IMG/VR virus record: IMGVR_UViG_3300035663_000005
Coordinates: 1 to 64,000 of that record
Strand: one strand, 5' to 3'
DNA: 64,000 nucleotides
Origin: a virus
Shown here: piece by piece, positions 49,662 through 56,818 of the stretch
Layout: each line of letters opens with the position of its first letter
Position numbering within the stretch: the stretch's first letter is position 1
The notes under the pieces: generated by a model
The model's database searches: none
What the model was told of the DNA's origin: nothing
Seen by the model: only the letters and a program-made list of their open reading frames with translations
Program-made: the position numbers and the translations under genes

Positions 49662-50699
49662 GTATTCCGAACCAACTTCTGAAGAAATTTTTTCTGAAAT
49701 AGGATTTAAAATTGCTTCATAATCTTTATCAAACATAAGTTTGGCAAGTCTTTCGATATCATACTCCGTTTTCCAACCCAAAACTCGCTTTGCTTTTTCT
49801 GGATTACCCAAAAGAAAAGGAACTTCATTTGGTCGTAATAGCCTAGGATCAATTTCAACATATTTGTTATAGTCTCCCAAACCGGCGTATTCAAAAACAA
49901 TACTTAAAAACTCTCTAACTGTGTGTGTTTGTTGGGTTGCTATAACATAATCATCTGCAACATTTTGTTGTAGCATTAACCACATAGCCTTTACATAATC
50001 TCCAGCAAATCCCCAATCTCTTAAAGCGTCAAGATTTCCTAAAAACAATTTATCTTGTAATCCTGCTTTAATTTTTGCGGCTGCTATTGTTATTTTTCTA
50101 GTAACAAAAGTTTCTCCTCTTCTAGGACTTTCGTGATTGAAAAGTATTCCAGAAGAAGCGTGAAGACCGTAAGCATTTCTATAAATTCTTACACTATGAT
50201 GAGCATACAACTTTGCGGCAGCATAAGGAGAAACTGGAGTCATTTTACTGTTTTCAGTAAATCCATTTGAACCATAATCTTTGCTGTCGCCAAACATTTC
50301 CGAAGAAGATGCTTGATAAAATTTAGTTTGGGGACTAACTAGACGAATGCCATCCATTATTCTAATTGTTCCCATAGCAATACCATCGGAAGTGTATTGT
50401 GCTAGATCGAAAGAAACACCAACATGGGATTGAGCAGCAAGATTATAGAACTCATCAGGCTGATACTCTTGCAAAAGTCTCACCACAGATGTTCCATCCA
50501 TTAAATCATAGTAATGCATCTTGAAATTTTTACTTAAATCTTTATTGTTTATGATATGATCTAGTCTAGGTGTATTGATGGTTGAGGTTCTTCTTTTAAG
50601 ACCAACAACAAAATAACCCTTTTCAAGAAGTAAGTCTGCAAGATAAGAACCATCTTGACCAGAAACACCAGTTATTATGGCAACCTTTTGCTTTCTCAT
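49641..50699 (-). CDS. gmd: GDP-mannose 4,6-dehydratase
   Basis: A 352-residue SDR. AIITGVSGQDGSYLADLLLE, KGYFVVGLKRRTST, YNLAAQSHVGVSF, FYQASSSEMFGD (SSE triad), SPYAAAKLYAHHSVRIYRNA (YxxxK), ILFNHESPRRGETFVTRKIT and NLDALRDWGFAGDYVKAMW are diagnostic for GMD. Converts GDP-mannose to GDP-4-keto-6-deoxymannose, precursor of GDP-fucose, rhamnose or perosamine. It is isolated in the tRNA cluster, 17 kb from the sugar island that has an Fcl-like SDR. Confidence 0.95.
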   Translation of the reverse strand: MRKQKVAIITGVSGQDGSYLADLLLEKGYFVVGLKRRTSTINTPRLDHIINNKDLSKNFKMHYYDLMDGTSVVRLLQEYQPDEFYNLAAQSHVGVSFDLAQYTSDGIAMGTIRIMDGIRLVSPQTKFYQASSSEMFGDSKDYGSNGFTENSKMTPVSPYAAAKLYAHHSVRIYRNAYGLHASSGILFNHESPRRGETFVTRKITIAAAKIKAGLQDKLFLGNLDALRDWGFAGDYVKAMWLMLQQNVADDYVIATQQTHTVREFLSIVFEYAGLGDYNKYVEIDPRLLRPNEVPFLLGNPEKAKRVLGWKTEYDIERLAKLMFDKDYEAILNPISEKISSEVGSEYLTQFNS

Positions 50700-50724
50700 T
50701 ATATTAAATCCTCACATTAAAAAG

Positions 50725-51087
50725 TTATTGCAAACGAAGCAGATATTTTGTTTGGTTTAAAACTCCAATCATTTCGTCACGAATATTTAAAAGGTCGGTA
50801 TCGTTTGTCGCATCCAACTTTTGTGGCATTTCGTGTGAAAGATAGTAGATGGCGTTGTTAATCACGCCCAAAGAGTTTGAGTCCTTATAGTTGTTAACAT
50901 TGAAACTAAAACTTGGATTGCCTAAAGTGTTGCCGTATTTGCCTGTGTGGACTTCCATAAACTGGTCAATCAATCCATCAAGCCCTTCATAAGCCTTTCC
51001 TAAAGCCTTATGCTCGGCATAAGACTTGGTTTGCCAGTGAAGCACTCGCAATTGAGATTGAAGTTGTAGGAAGAAGGTTACGCACAT
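50725..51087 (-). CDS. DUF5856-like protein
   Basis: A 120-residue helical protein. FFLQLQSQLRVLHWQTKSYA, EHKALGKAYEGLDGLIDQFM, EVHTGKYGN match a family (DUF5856) common in large phages and giant viruses; the HW..T.S..EH spacing recalls Dps/ferritin-like four-helix bundles. TATACT ends 5 nt before the ATG and there is no SD, another possible leaderless gene. Function unknown. Confidence 0.8.
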   Translation of the reverse strand: MCVTFFLQLQSQLRVLHWQTKSYAEHKALGKAYEGLDGLIDQFMEVHTGKYGNTLGNPSFSFNVNNYKDSNSLGVINNAIYYLSHEMPQKLDATNDTDLLNIRDEMIGVLNQTKYLLRLQ

Positions 51088-51105
51088 AGTCTAGTATATA
51101 TTAAA

Positions 51106-51180
51106 AGGTCGGAGTGAGATTTGAACTCACGAAATCACGGATTTGCAATCCGTTCCCTTAAGCCACTTGGGTATCCGACC
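51106..51180 (-). tRNA. tRNA-Cys(GCA)
   Basis: 75 nt. Acceptor GGTCGGA/TCCGACC with discriminator T, anticodon stem ACGGA/TCCGT with loop TTGCAAA (GCA), T arm GTGAG-TTCAAAT-CTCAC. Confidence 0.94.
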
Positions 51181-51184
51181 AAAG

Positions 51185-51269
51185 CGGACAGAGAAGGATT
51201 CGAACCCTCGGAGGCATTCACCTCGGCGGTTTAGTAAACCGCTGCATTAGACCACTCTGCCATCTGTCC
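51185..51269 (-). tRNA. tRNA-Ser(ACT)
   Basis: 85 nt, class II. Acceptor GGACAGA/TCTGTCC, discriminator G, anticodon stem GCGGT/ACCGC with loop TTACTAA, giving ACT (codon AGU) where GCT is usual; variable arm CGAGGTGAATGCCTCC. A34 is rare outside tRNA-Arg(ACG). Confidence 0.88.
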
Positions 51270-51272
51270 TAG

Positions 51273-51353
51273 TGCGTCGTGTAGGACTCGAACCTACGAA
51301 GTCAAAGACAACAGATTTACAGTCTGTCCCAGTTGCCGCTTTGGTAACGACGC
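51273..51353 (-). tRNA. tRNA-Tyr(GTA)
   Basis: 81 nt, class II. Acceptor GCGTCGT/ACGACGC, anticodon stem CAGA/TCTG with loop CTGTAAA (GTA), T arm GTAGG-TTCGAGT-CCTAC. Confidence 0.93.
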
Positions 51354-51357
51354 TTAA

Positions 51358-51445
51358 CGGGCAGAGAGGGATTCGAACCCCCGGTAGATTGTTCACCTAC
51401 TGTTGTTTTCAAGACAACCGCGTTAGACCACTCCGCCATCTGCCC
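51358..51445 (-). tRNA. tRNA-Ser(TGA)
   Basis: 88 nt, class II. Acceptor GGGCAGA/TCTGCCC, discriminator G, anticodon stem GTTGT/ACAAC with loop CTTGAAA (TGA), long variable arm GTAGGTGAACAATCTAC. Confidence 0.94.
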
Positions 51446-51451
51446 CATATT

Positions 51452-51658
51452 TCACTCAGAAAGAAATCGCTTGCTTTCGCTGATTCCTTGCTTGGCTCGT
51501 TCAATGATATTTCGTTCCGCTTCCGCATATCCCTGTCGATACTCAGCCCAATACGGTTGAGTTGCAGCATATGCAACAGAACGATCTGCTAGTCCTGCCA
51601 TTCTATCTTGATAGCCGTCCTTATAGCCTTGTCCTGGAATGTATTCGTGTGTGTTCAT
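51452..51658 (-). CDS. Small unknown protein
   Basis: A 68-residue protein from ATG 51658 (SD CAGGAGAC); the longer frame crosses tRNA-Ala. MNTHEYIPGQGYKDGYQDRM, AGLADRSVAYAATQPYWAEY, RQGYAEAERNIIERAKQGIS: Tyr/Gly-rich, GYxxGYxxR-type repeats often seen in tiny phage proteins. No membrane segment. Confidence 0.75.
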   Translation of the reverse strand: MNTHEYIPGQGYKDGYQDRMAGLADRSVAYAATQPYWAEYRQGYAEAERNIIERAKQGISESKRFLSE

Positions 51659-51675
51659 ACTGCGGTCTCCTGTAG

Positions 51676-51748
51676 TGGATCGAAGAGGACTCGAACCTCC
51701 AACCCATGCCTTGCAAAGGCATTGTTCTCCCAATTGAACTATCGACCC
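51676..51748 (-). tRNA. tRNA-Ala(TGC)
   Basis: 73 nt. Acceptor GGGTCGA/TCGATCC, anticodon stem ATGCC/GGCAT with loop TTTGCAA (TGC), T arm GGAGG-TTCGAGT-CCTCT. Confidence 0.93.
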
Positions 51749-51961
51749 TTATTCATCTCTCATAAATTCTATGCCGTCAACTTTAGTGAATGATGAGGCA
51801 TAATCGCCTGCTCGCTTCCACAGATCTTTATCCATCTCTTTCACATATTCGGCAAACTTCAATCCAAACAACATGATAGCCTGATGATATCGCTTCACCG
51901 TTTCTGGATCACGAATCTCATTGCCGTCATCATCTGTTGGATAGAAGTTCCACTTTTCCAT
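51749..51961 (-). CDS. Small acidic unknown protein
   Basis: A 70-residue protein from ATG 51961 (SD TTGGAG). MEKWNFYPTDDDGNEIRDPE, TVKRYHQAIMLFGLKFAEYV, KEMDKDLWKRAGDYASSFTK. Helical with an acidic start. It abuts tRNA-Ala. No family recognised. Confidence 0.75.
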   Translation of the reverse strand: MEKWNFYPTDDDGNEIRDPETVKRYHQAIMLFGLKFAEYVKEMDKDLWKRAGDYASSFTKVDGIEFMRDE

Positions 51962-51976
51962 ATCTGTCTCCAAAAA

Positions 51977-52047
51977 TTGCCCGACCTAGATTCGAACTAG
52001 GACACAGAGGACCAAAATCTCTGGTGCTACCGTTACACCATCGGGCA
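51977..52047 (-). tRNA. tRNA-Gln(TTG)
   Basis: 71 nt. Acceptor TGCCCGA/TCGGGCA, anticodon loop TTTTGGT (TTG), T arm CCTAG-TTCGAAT-CTAGG. Confidence 0.92.
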
Positions 52048-52072
52048 AGTGCATCCTTGCACTACTCCTCTA

Positions 52073-52285
52073 TCAGCAAGCGGGAGTGTTGCCGCCAAAA
52101 AGACCCATCACCACATTGATGACAGCGACCACGGCGTTCTTCAGCCACAAGGCTCCGTTCCAAGCGAACGGAAGCAGGGCGAGAGTAACGAGCATGCTAC
52201 GATTGACCCCAACCTTGGAAAGAAGGCAGTTCAACTTGTCGCAGCCACCAGTAACAGGGCATGAGCCCGATTCAAACTTAGCCAT
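52073..52285 (-). CDS. Small membrane protein with Cys pairs
   Basis: A 70-residue protein, SD AAGGAG. MAKFESGSCPVTGGCDKLNC, LLSKVGVNRSMLVTLALLPF, AWNGALWLKNAVVAVINVVM, GLFGGNTPAC. Two hydrophobic segments (31-47, 50-63) and four Cys (9, 15, 20, 70). Could be a small holin-like or membrane-anchored protein. Function unknown. Confidence 0.75.
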   Translation of the reverse strand: MAKFESGSCPVTGGCDKLNCLLSKVGVNRSMLVTLALLPFAWNGALWLKNAVVAVINVVMGLFGGNTPAC

Positions 52286-52331
52286 TTTTTTCTCCTTATG
52301 TAAAAGTTAATTGGGGATGGCAATCCCCTTA

Positions 52332-52688
52332 TCAGTTACGCTTCTTACTCTTACGAGAACTCTTGGTCTTAGCCTTGGGTTCCGTGTAATCGTCAAGATC
52401 GTAAACCTGATTTTCATAGACCTTATCAGTAAGGTCTTCAATCATACGCGAAAGTGTGTCAATGTTATCGTTGAACTCTCGTCGCACATCGTTAATCTGC
52501 GAATCAATTTCATTACGAAGACTAGAAATTTCCAAATCAATTCTCTTGTTCGTTTCTTCGTGAACACCGTTAATAGTTCTCTGATTCTCATCGTCACGCT
52601 TCTTTGAGTTAGCAACCAAAGTGTTGATGGCAGAGAATGCGTTAGCCGCGAGTGAGAGACCAAGCAATCCGTAAAGATAAGTATCCAT
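52332..52688 (-). CDS. Membrane-anchored coiled-coil protein
   Basis: A 118-residue protein from ATG 52688 (SD AAGGAG). MDTYLYGLLGLSLAANAFSA is an N-terminal transmembrane segment, followed by a long coiled coil (residues about 30-95: EETNKRIDLEISSLRNEIDS, QINDVRREFNDNIDTLSRMI) and a basic tail KAKTKSSRKSKKRN. The topology resembles spanin or membrane-tethering proteins. A late-type box lies upstream. Confidence 0.75.
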   Translation of the reverse strand: MDTYLYGLLGLSLAANAFSAINTLVANSKKRDDENQRTINGVHEETNKRIDLEISSLRNEIDSQINDVRREFNDNIDTLSRMIEDLTDKVYENQVYDLDDYTEPKAKTKSSRKSKKRN

Positions 52689-52719
52689 AATGTATTCTCC
52701 TTTCAAGAGAAGGTGAGTT

Positions 52720-52726
52720 TATTTAG
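52720..52726 (-). promoter_or_regulatory. Late-type box CTAAATA
   Basis: CTAAATA just after tRNA-Lys and 31 nt before the ATG at 52688. Confidence 0.45.
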
Positions 52727-52799
52727 TGCCCCCGACAGGACTCGAACCTGTAACCTACCGATTAAAAGTCGGCTACTCTACCAATTGAGTTACGGAGGC
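52727..52799 (-). tRNA. tRNA-Lys(TTT)
   Basis: 73 nt. Acceptor GCCTCCG/CGGGGGC, anticodon loop CTTTTAA (TTT), T arm ACAGG-TTCGAGT-CCTGT. Confidence 0.93.
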
Positions 52800-52804
52800 G
52801 GAAG

Positions 52805-52879
52805 CGTTCCTGATAGGATTCGAACCTATGACCTGATGCTTAGAAGGCATCTGCACTATCCAGGCTGTGCTACAGGAAC
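52805..52879 (-). tRNA. tRNA-Arg(TCT)
   Basis: 75 nt. Acceptor GTTCCTG/CAGGAAC, discriminator G, anticodon stem GATGC/GCATC with loop CTTCTAA (TCT), T arm ATAGG-TTCGAAT-CCTAT. First tRNA of the cluster in transcription order. Confidence 0.94.
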
Positions 52880-52887
52880 TTAGTTTT

Positions 52888-53154
52888 TTAAGATTCCTGT
52901 TTTATTTCTTTGATTTGTTCTACTGAAAATCCTCGCCACGCATTCTTATCCAAATCCCAAACAGCGAGCGTATCAGGATTAGTTTTGCGAACCTTAACTT
53001 CTGTGGTTGGCTTTGTGGCGACAGGAGCGGGAAGTAAATCGCTCTTCAAGGTGCATCGCATCACACGCTCTGTGCCATCACGCTTGGTGAAAGTAACAAC
53101 ACAAATGTTATCACGAAGCAAAGTCAAGTAGTCATTACGAGTTAGTGTAGTCAT
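52888..53154 (-). CDS. SH3-barrel-like small phage protein (DUF2693-type)
   Basis: An 88-residue protein. DNICVVTFTKRDGTERVMRC, TLKSDLLP and DTLAVWDLDKNAWRGFSVEQ, IKEIKQE follow a small beta-barrel family (DUF2693) in which V-x-F-T-K-x-D-G-x-x-R-x-M-x-C-T and VWD...WRxF are conserved. Widespread in phages; role not known. Own sigma70-like promoter. Confidence 0.8.
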   Translation of the reverse strand: MTTLTRNDYLTLLRDNICVVTFTKRDGTERVMRCTLKSDLLPAPVATKPTTEVKVRKTNPDTLAVWDLDKNAWRGFSVEQIKEIKQES

Positions 53155-53380
53155 TGTTGTTCTCGTTACGCTTATTATACTCGGTCTTGTTCAGTCCTGC
53201 AAGTATACCACGAAAAAAAGCGTGTGCAAATGAAAATGCTAAAGGAATCCAAAGTGGGGAAAGAGTCCATCTCCACGACCAATCAAGTTGTCCGTCAAGA
53301 CGAAGAACCACAAGCGTCAGCGTGGATGATGCTGCTGCAATTGCAGTTTTATTAAAAGTGTTGTCTTTCAATTCATTCAT
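53135..53380 (-). CDS. Small membrane protein resembling TMEM185/FXF family
   Basis: An 81-residue protein. LTLVVLRLDGQLDWSWRWTL, SPLWIPLAFSFAHAFFRGIL has the LRLDGxxxWSWxxxxxPLWIPL signature of the TMEM185/60 'Fragile-X-F' membrane family, here reduced to two hydrophobic segments. TAATAT ends 6 nt before its ATG, with no SD. It overlaps the 52888 gene by 20 nt. Role unknown; an accessory membrane factor. Confidence 0.7.
   Translation of the reverse strand: MNELKDNTFNKTAIAAASSTLTLVVLRLDGQLDWSWRWTLSPLWIPLAFSFAHAFFRGILAGLNKTEYNKRNENNNDYTNS
53174..53202 (-). promoter_or_regulatory. Sigma70-like promoter
   Basis: TTGCAG, 17 nt, TATAAT on the minus strand, 19 nt before the ATG at 53154 and inside the membrane-protein gene. 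Confidence 0.6.
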
Positions 53381-53386
53381 ACAGTA

Positions 53387-53415
53387 ATATTACCATACGA
53401 ATGCGGTCAAGTCAA
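53387..53415 (-). promoter_or_regulatory. Sigma70-like promoter, leaderless
   Basis: TTGACT, 17 nt, TAATAT on the minus strand; the -10 ends 6 nt before the ATG at 53380. Confidence 0.65.
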
Positions 53416-53823
53416 GCCCCTTCTGATTGCATTTCCTCTAGCAAGTAAAGGAAGTTTTAAATCTGTTGAGCCTTTCTTTTTAGAAATAGATTTATAAACT
53501 TTACGAAGGGCTCGCAAAGAATTTTTACTTTCGTGTATTTCTACCGCTTCAGTTTCGCCGTCCGTAGCAAATGCAATCCATCCACCTGCTTTTCTTTTTT
53601 TTAGAGTTCCATAAAATCTACGCATAGTCCCTGTTGGTTCTTTTAAAGCCCAATCATACGATTCTCTACCTACACGATAATCTTTATGTTTTTTAATCAT
53701 TACCGTAATAACTGGTTTTTCATGTCTCATATCTGAAGGTCTGACAACTATGGAGCCCGATGGCTCAAGTGGTTCATCACTTGTTCCCGTTAACTTAGAC
53801 CAAAAATCTTTAAAACTTATCAT
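53407..53823 (-). CDS. Unknown protein
   Basis: A 138-residue basic protein. MISFKDFWSKLTGTSDEPLE opens like other MKxFxxF leaders here but lacks a clear cleavage site. SIVVRPSDMRHEKPVITVMI, KKHKDYRVGRESYDWALKEP, RFYGTLKKRKAGGWIAFATD suggests a beta sheet; the C-terminus is basic. Its stop lies in the promoter of the downstream gene. No family recognised. Confidence 0.7.
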   Translation of the reverse strand: MISFKDFWSKLTGTSDEPLEPSGSIVVRPSDMRHEKPVITVMIKKHKDYRVGRESYDWALKEPTGTMRRFYGTLKKRKAGGWIAFATDGETEAVEIHESKNSLRALRKVYKSISKKKGSTDLKLPLLARGNAIRRGLT

Positions 53824-54021
53824 TTATTTTTTTCTAGGATTTATTTTTTTGCCTGAGTAGGGAGAAACTTCAATTGCTATTGATGTTTTTCCATCATTTG
53901 TTGAAATTGCATCAACAACTTTGAGTAAAGGTAATCCTGGTCTGTCAATAACAGTTCCTGAAATTAAAAAACTATTGTAAATCTCATCAGTAACAGAAAG
54001 ATTGATTATTTTTTTTGTCAT
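53824..54021 (-). CDS. Small unknown protein
   Basis: A 65-residue protein: MTKKIINLSVTDEIYNSFLI, SGTVIDRPGLPLLKVVDAIS, TNDGKTSIAIEVSPYSGKKI. Beta-rich, basic end. SD AAAGGAA. Directly abuts the 53823 gene, so co-translated. No family recognised. Confidence 0.7.
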   Translation of the reverse strand: MTKKIINLSVTDEIYNSFLISGTVIDRPGLPLLKVVDAISTNDGKTSIAIEVSPYSGKKINPRKK

Positions 54022-54066
54022 GTAGTTTTCCTTTACAATTAAATTTAAGTGTTTAAAACATAAAAA

Positions 54067-54888
54067 CTATATCAAGGAAAATTCTTTTAATTTTTGATAA
54101 ACTTTACCTTTAACTTGTGGCATATTTTTATATCCCATTATATGAACATATCCTTTATCTGTAGCATCATTATCTGTTTGAATTTTTCTTTCTCTAGTTT
54201 TATCATCCCCATTTAAATAGGATGTAACAGAAATATTTTGTTTATGAGTTAACAACCACAGATAATGTTGCTCTGTTATTGTTGCAGGAGCCCAAGATTT
54301 GTATTTGAACATTTCTGCATAAGTTTTTTTTGTATCTTCTTCTAAAGAAAATTCTACGGCTTTTGTACCATAGTTAACAACAAAATCATAGTCTTTAAAA
54401 CAACCAAAAATTCCCATATTAAATGCTTTATATGTTTCGTCTGAAGATTCAAACCCATATTTTTCTTTTAAATATGGTGTCAATGAAGAATAAAATTTTT
54501 CTAATTGATAATGTTTGTATGAACCTGTTTCTAAACTCTGCACAAGTATGTTAGACTCTTCTTCATATTTTTTATCTATAGGTTTCATTAAAAAAACATC
54601 ATAATCTATATGCAAGAACGGTTCTCGTTTTTCGGCAATAAGTTTATACGCATACAATTTTCCTAAAGCCCAATTTTTACACTCGACTCCATTAAAAACA
54701 TCCAATTCTGTTGTTATAGTTGAAAATGGTGCGTCTTTAAAAAATTCTTTACTATTACTATCTGTTATTAAAGTAACATCTCCGTAATTTATTTTTGCAT
54801 AGTATGCTGCTAATTTATGTAAGTCAACAACATATTGATTAGGAATTTTTTGATAACCACCAGACCAATAAGACATGTAAATTTTCAT
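54067..54888 (-). CDS. GT-A-like glycosyltransferase (DUF6734-type)
   Basis: A 273-residue protein. MKIYMSYWSGGYQKIPNQYV, YGDVTLITDSNSKEFF, WALGKLYAYKLIAEKREPFL, HIDYDVFLMKPIDKKYEEES (DYDVF, a DxD-like metal site), FNMGIFGCFKDYDFV and TEQHYLWLL. A family I recall as DUF6734, related to capsular GTs. Very AT-rich and away from the main sugar island. Target unknown. Confidence 0.7.
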   Translation of the reverse strand: MKIYMSYWSGGYQKIPNQYVVDLHKLAAYYAKINYGDVTLITDSNSKEFFKDAPFSTITTELDVFNGVECKNWALGKLYAYKLIAEKREPFLHIDYDVFLMKPIDKKYEEESNILVQSLETGSYKHYQLEKFYSSLTPYLKEKYGFESSDETYKAFNMGIFGCFKDYDFVVNYGTKAVEFSLEEDTKKTYAEMFKYKSWAPATITEQHYLWLLTHKQNISVTSYLNGDDKTRERKIQTDNDATDKGYVHIMGYKNMPQVKGKVYQKLKEFSLI

Positions 54889-54933
54889 ATTTTAACTCCC
54901 TTAAAGTCTCAATCTTTTTGGTTTAAATTTCAT

Positions 54934-55224
54934 TTATCGTTTTACTGATTGCCATGCTGGTGCTAGAGGCAAAGAGGTTTTAGCAACTGCTTGTTCGCTG
55001 CCTGCTCCTGCCGCTTGTAACCATTTTGCAACCATCCCCCTTCTACGATTTGCGTATAGTGCGTTTTCTACTTCCCAAGGAAGTTTTGTTCTTTCAAAAC
55101 CATCATATTTTTCCACATCAAAATCTGTTGGAACCATGTCTGCTTGAAATCCTAAACCATAAGTGAAAACTCCGGTTCCATTCGCCGGCCCTTCTTCACG
55201 AATGTATTGTTTAAACGATTTCAT
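54934..55224 (-). CDS. Small protein with internal-head-type leader
   Basis: A 96-residue protein. MKSFKQYIREEGPANGTG closely resembles T4 internal protein leaders (MKTYQEFIAE), with IRE as the predicted prohead-protease site. The mature part has GVFTYGLGFQADMVPTDFDV and LPWEVENALYANRRRGMVAK. Size and leader suit an injected internal protein. Function unknown. Confidence 0.7.
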   Translation of the reverse strand: MKSFKQYIREEGPANGTGVFTYGLGFQADMVPTDFDVEKYDGFERTKLPWEVENALYANRRRGMVAKWLQAAGAGSEQAVAKTSLPLAPAWQSVKR

Positions 55225-55225
55225 T

Positions 55226-55507
55226 TCACGATTTAGAATTATCTTTTTTGGGTTCTTCTGTTGTGGTTTCTTCCTCTTTGCACTTCTGCTTTAGATAATG
55301 ATTGTAAGCCCACACCACAACCAAGAATACTACAGGCAGATACCATAGAATCCATCCCCAATTAGTTGTTAGATGGGTATTGTTTGTAATTTCCCATTGA
55401 AGTCTCTTCATAACCACATTGTCTTTGGTTGTGTCGGGAACAATAACTGGTGCTGTGCTGCAAGCCGTTAGAACGAGTGAAGTGATTAATCCTATTAGGT
55501 ATTTCAT
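55226..55507 (-). CDS. Lipoprotein with C-terminal membrane helix (u-spanin candidate)
   Basis: A 93-residue protein from ATG 55507. MKYLIGLITSLVLTACSTAP carries a lipobox (LTAC, Cys16). A second hydrophobic segment (WILWYLPVVFLVVVWAYNHY, residues 51-70) and a charged tail (KQKCKEEETTTEEPKKDN) follow. An outer-membrane lipid anchor plus an inner-membrane helix is the layout of unimolecular spanins (T1 gp11). The periplasmic part, about 35 residues, is short for that, so an inner-membrane lipoprotein is the alternative. Next to the holin-like gene. Confidence 0.6.
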   Translation of the reverse strand: MKYLIGLITSLVLTACSTAPVIVPDTTKDNVVMKRLQWEITNNTHLTTNWGWILWYLPVVFLVVVWAYNHYLKQKCKEEETTTEEPKKDNSKS

Positions 55508-55517
55508 GTTTACTCCT

Positions 55518-55946
55518 TTACGACTTGTTTGCTGCTGCTGCTGAACCAAAGTAGAATCCTACAATGCTCAACAAGATTTGACGATTCTCTGATGTGAACA
55601 GGAACCCGTTGATTTCTACAAAGTATTTCTTGATGTTGTCCATGCCAAACAGGTTTGTTTGCGTGGCATCCACTTCAACAAAGGTTGGCACACCGAAGAA
55701 CGGCAAAACAAACGGAGCCAAGAAAGTTGCAAAGAGTGTTGACAAAACGATGACTTGGCGAACTCCTCTGCCAACATCAATCCCAACTCTTTGAACTGCT
55801 GCGTTTTGATTTTTTGTGGTTCTTTCGTTCGCTTGCATCATCTGTTGAAAGAGTTCCTTTTGGTCTTGAGACTTCTGTGCTATGAAGCGGAACAGGAAGC
55901 CAACAGCAGAACCTCCAAGCATTGATAGTAGTTCAATCATAGGCAT
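55518..55946 (-). CDS. Holin-like 3-TM protein
   Basis: A 142-residue protein. Hydrophobic segments: MIELLSMLGGSAVGFLFRFI, IVLSTLFATFLAPFVLPFFG and ILLSIVGFYFGSAAA. The helical linker DQKELFQQMMQANERTTKNQ and topology fit the 3-TM holins of the gene-transfer-agent type. It would form membrane holes that release the lysozyme. SD AAAGGGG and a CTAAATA box upstream point to late expression. Confidence 0.65.
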   Translation of the reverse strand: MPMIELLSMLGGSAVGFLFRFIAQKSQDQKELFQQMMQANERTTKNQNAAVQRVGIDVGRGVRQVIVLSTLFATFLAPFVLPFFGVPTFVEVDATQTNLFGMDNIKKYFVEINGFLFTSENRQILLSIVGFYFGSAAAANKS

Positions 55947-55973
55947 GATAACCCCTTTCTAAAAATACTAAAG

Positions 55974-55980
55974 TATTTAG
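55974..55980 (-). promoter_or_regulatory. Late-type box CTAAATA before the holin
   Basis: CTAAATA 27 nt before the ATG at 55946, immediately after a terminator, so the holin/lipoprotein pair starts a new late transcript. Confidence 0.6.
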
Positions 55981-56014
55981 GAAAAGAAAAGGGGAGGAGT
56001 CGCCTCCTCCCCAA
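55981..56014 (-). terminator. Rho-independent terminator
   Basis: Minus-strand hairpin GGGGAGGA-GGCGAC-TCCTCCCC followed by TTTTCTTTTC. It ends transcription of the beta-barrel gene. Confidence 0.92.
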
Positions 56015-56039
56015 TCTCTGACAGTATTGAATTGTAAAA

Positions 56040-56795
56040 TCAGAACTTGATGCCGATACCGGCGGTGACATTCCAACTGTTCTCGTTGGCAGCGTTTACT
56101 TCCTGCCATACGGGAATACCGAAGCCTGCGTTCAGGTCAACATTGTTGGAGACCTTCCATTCAGCCTTTGGCCCAAGGAAAGCAACATTGCTGCCCTCGG
56201 TATACCACTGATTCAAGTCTAAGCCGACAGCAAGTGAATCCCACTTATAGGCAACAAACGACTCGGCGTTCAAACCGTAGTTATTGTAGTTACCGAACAC
56301 GGGGGTATAAGCATATGAGCCAACCCACAGAACATCAAAAGTCTGTGTGTAGACAACCGAACCCCAAGTCATGTCATAGTTGAAACCGACATGTGGGTTC
56401 ACATTATCTGTGCCGTATCCTGCTGACCCTGTTGGCATCCATGCACCCGCTTCAACGCTGAAGTTGGTGACTGAACCAAGAAACTTCTCGCCTGTGAACA
56501 AAGCGTAATCTACACCAACATCAATAGCACCATAACCGGTGGAGTCCTGTGAATAAACAGGAACGGTGATGTGCCAACCGAGCAGGTCATACAACTTGCC
56601 CTTAATGGTTGAGTCCAACTCCGTAACGGTGTCAACATTCTTCTTGCCCCAGAAGGTCAAGGTTTCGTCAACCGATACGCTGTTGAACATGGCAGGTGAT
56701 GCCTTCGTAGCCGGAGCCGAAGCAGTCTGAGCGAAAGTGCTGTGTGCCAAAACTACTGCGGCTACAGCGGCGAAGTATCTAAAGAATCGTGTCAT
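56040..56795 (-). CDS. Outer-membrane beta-barrel protein
   Basis: A 251-residue protein. MTRFFRYFAAVAAVVLAHST ends in FAQTA, a signal peptidase I site. Alternating strands rich in Gly, Trp and Tyr follow (YGAIDVGVDYALF, NFSVEAGAWMPTGSAGYG, GSVVYTQTFDVLW), and the last residue is Phe (VTAGIGIKF), the BAM signal. About 12 strands. A phage-encoded porin-like protein could change host permeability or block superinfection. Strong SD AAGGAG and a terminator of its own. Strand number is an estimate. Confidence 0.85.
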   Translation of the reverse strand: MTRFFRYFAAVAAVVLAHSTFAQTASAPATKASPAMFNSVSVDETLTFWGKKNVDTVTELDSTIKGKLYDLLGWHITVPVYSQDSTGYGAIDVGVDYALFTGEKFLGSVTNFSVEAGAWMPTGSAGYGTDNVNPHVGFNYDMTWGSVVYTQTFDVLWVGSYAYTPVFGNYNNYGLNAESFVAYKWDSLAVGLDLNQWYTEGSNVAFLGPKAEWKVSNNVDLNAGFGIPVWQEVNAANENSWNVTAGIGIKF

Positions 56796-56818
56796 TTCAT
56801 TTCTCCTTATAAGTTAGA

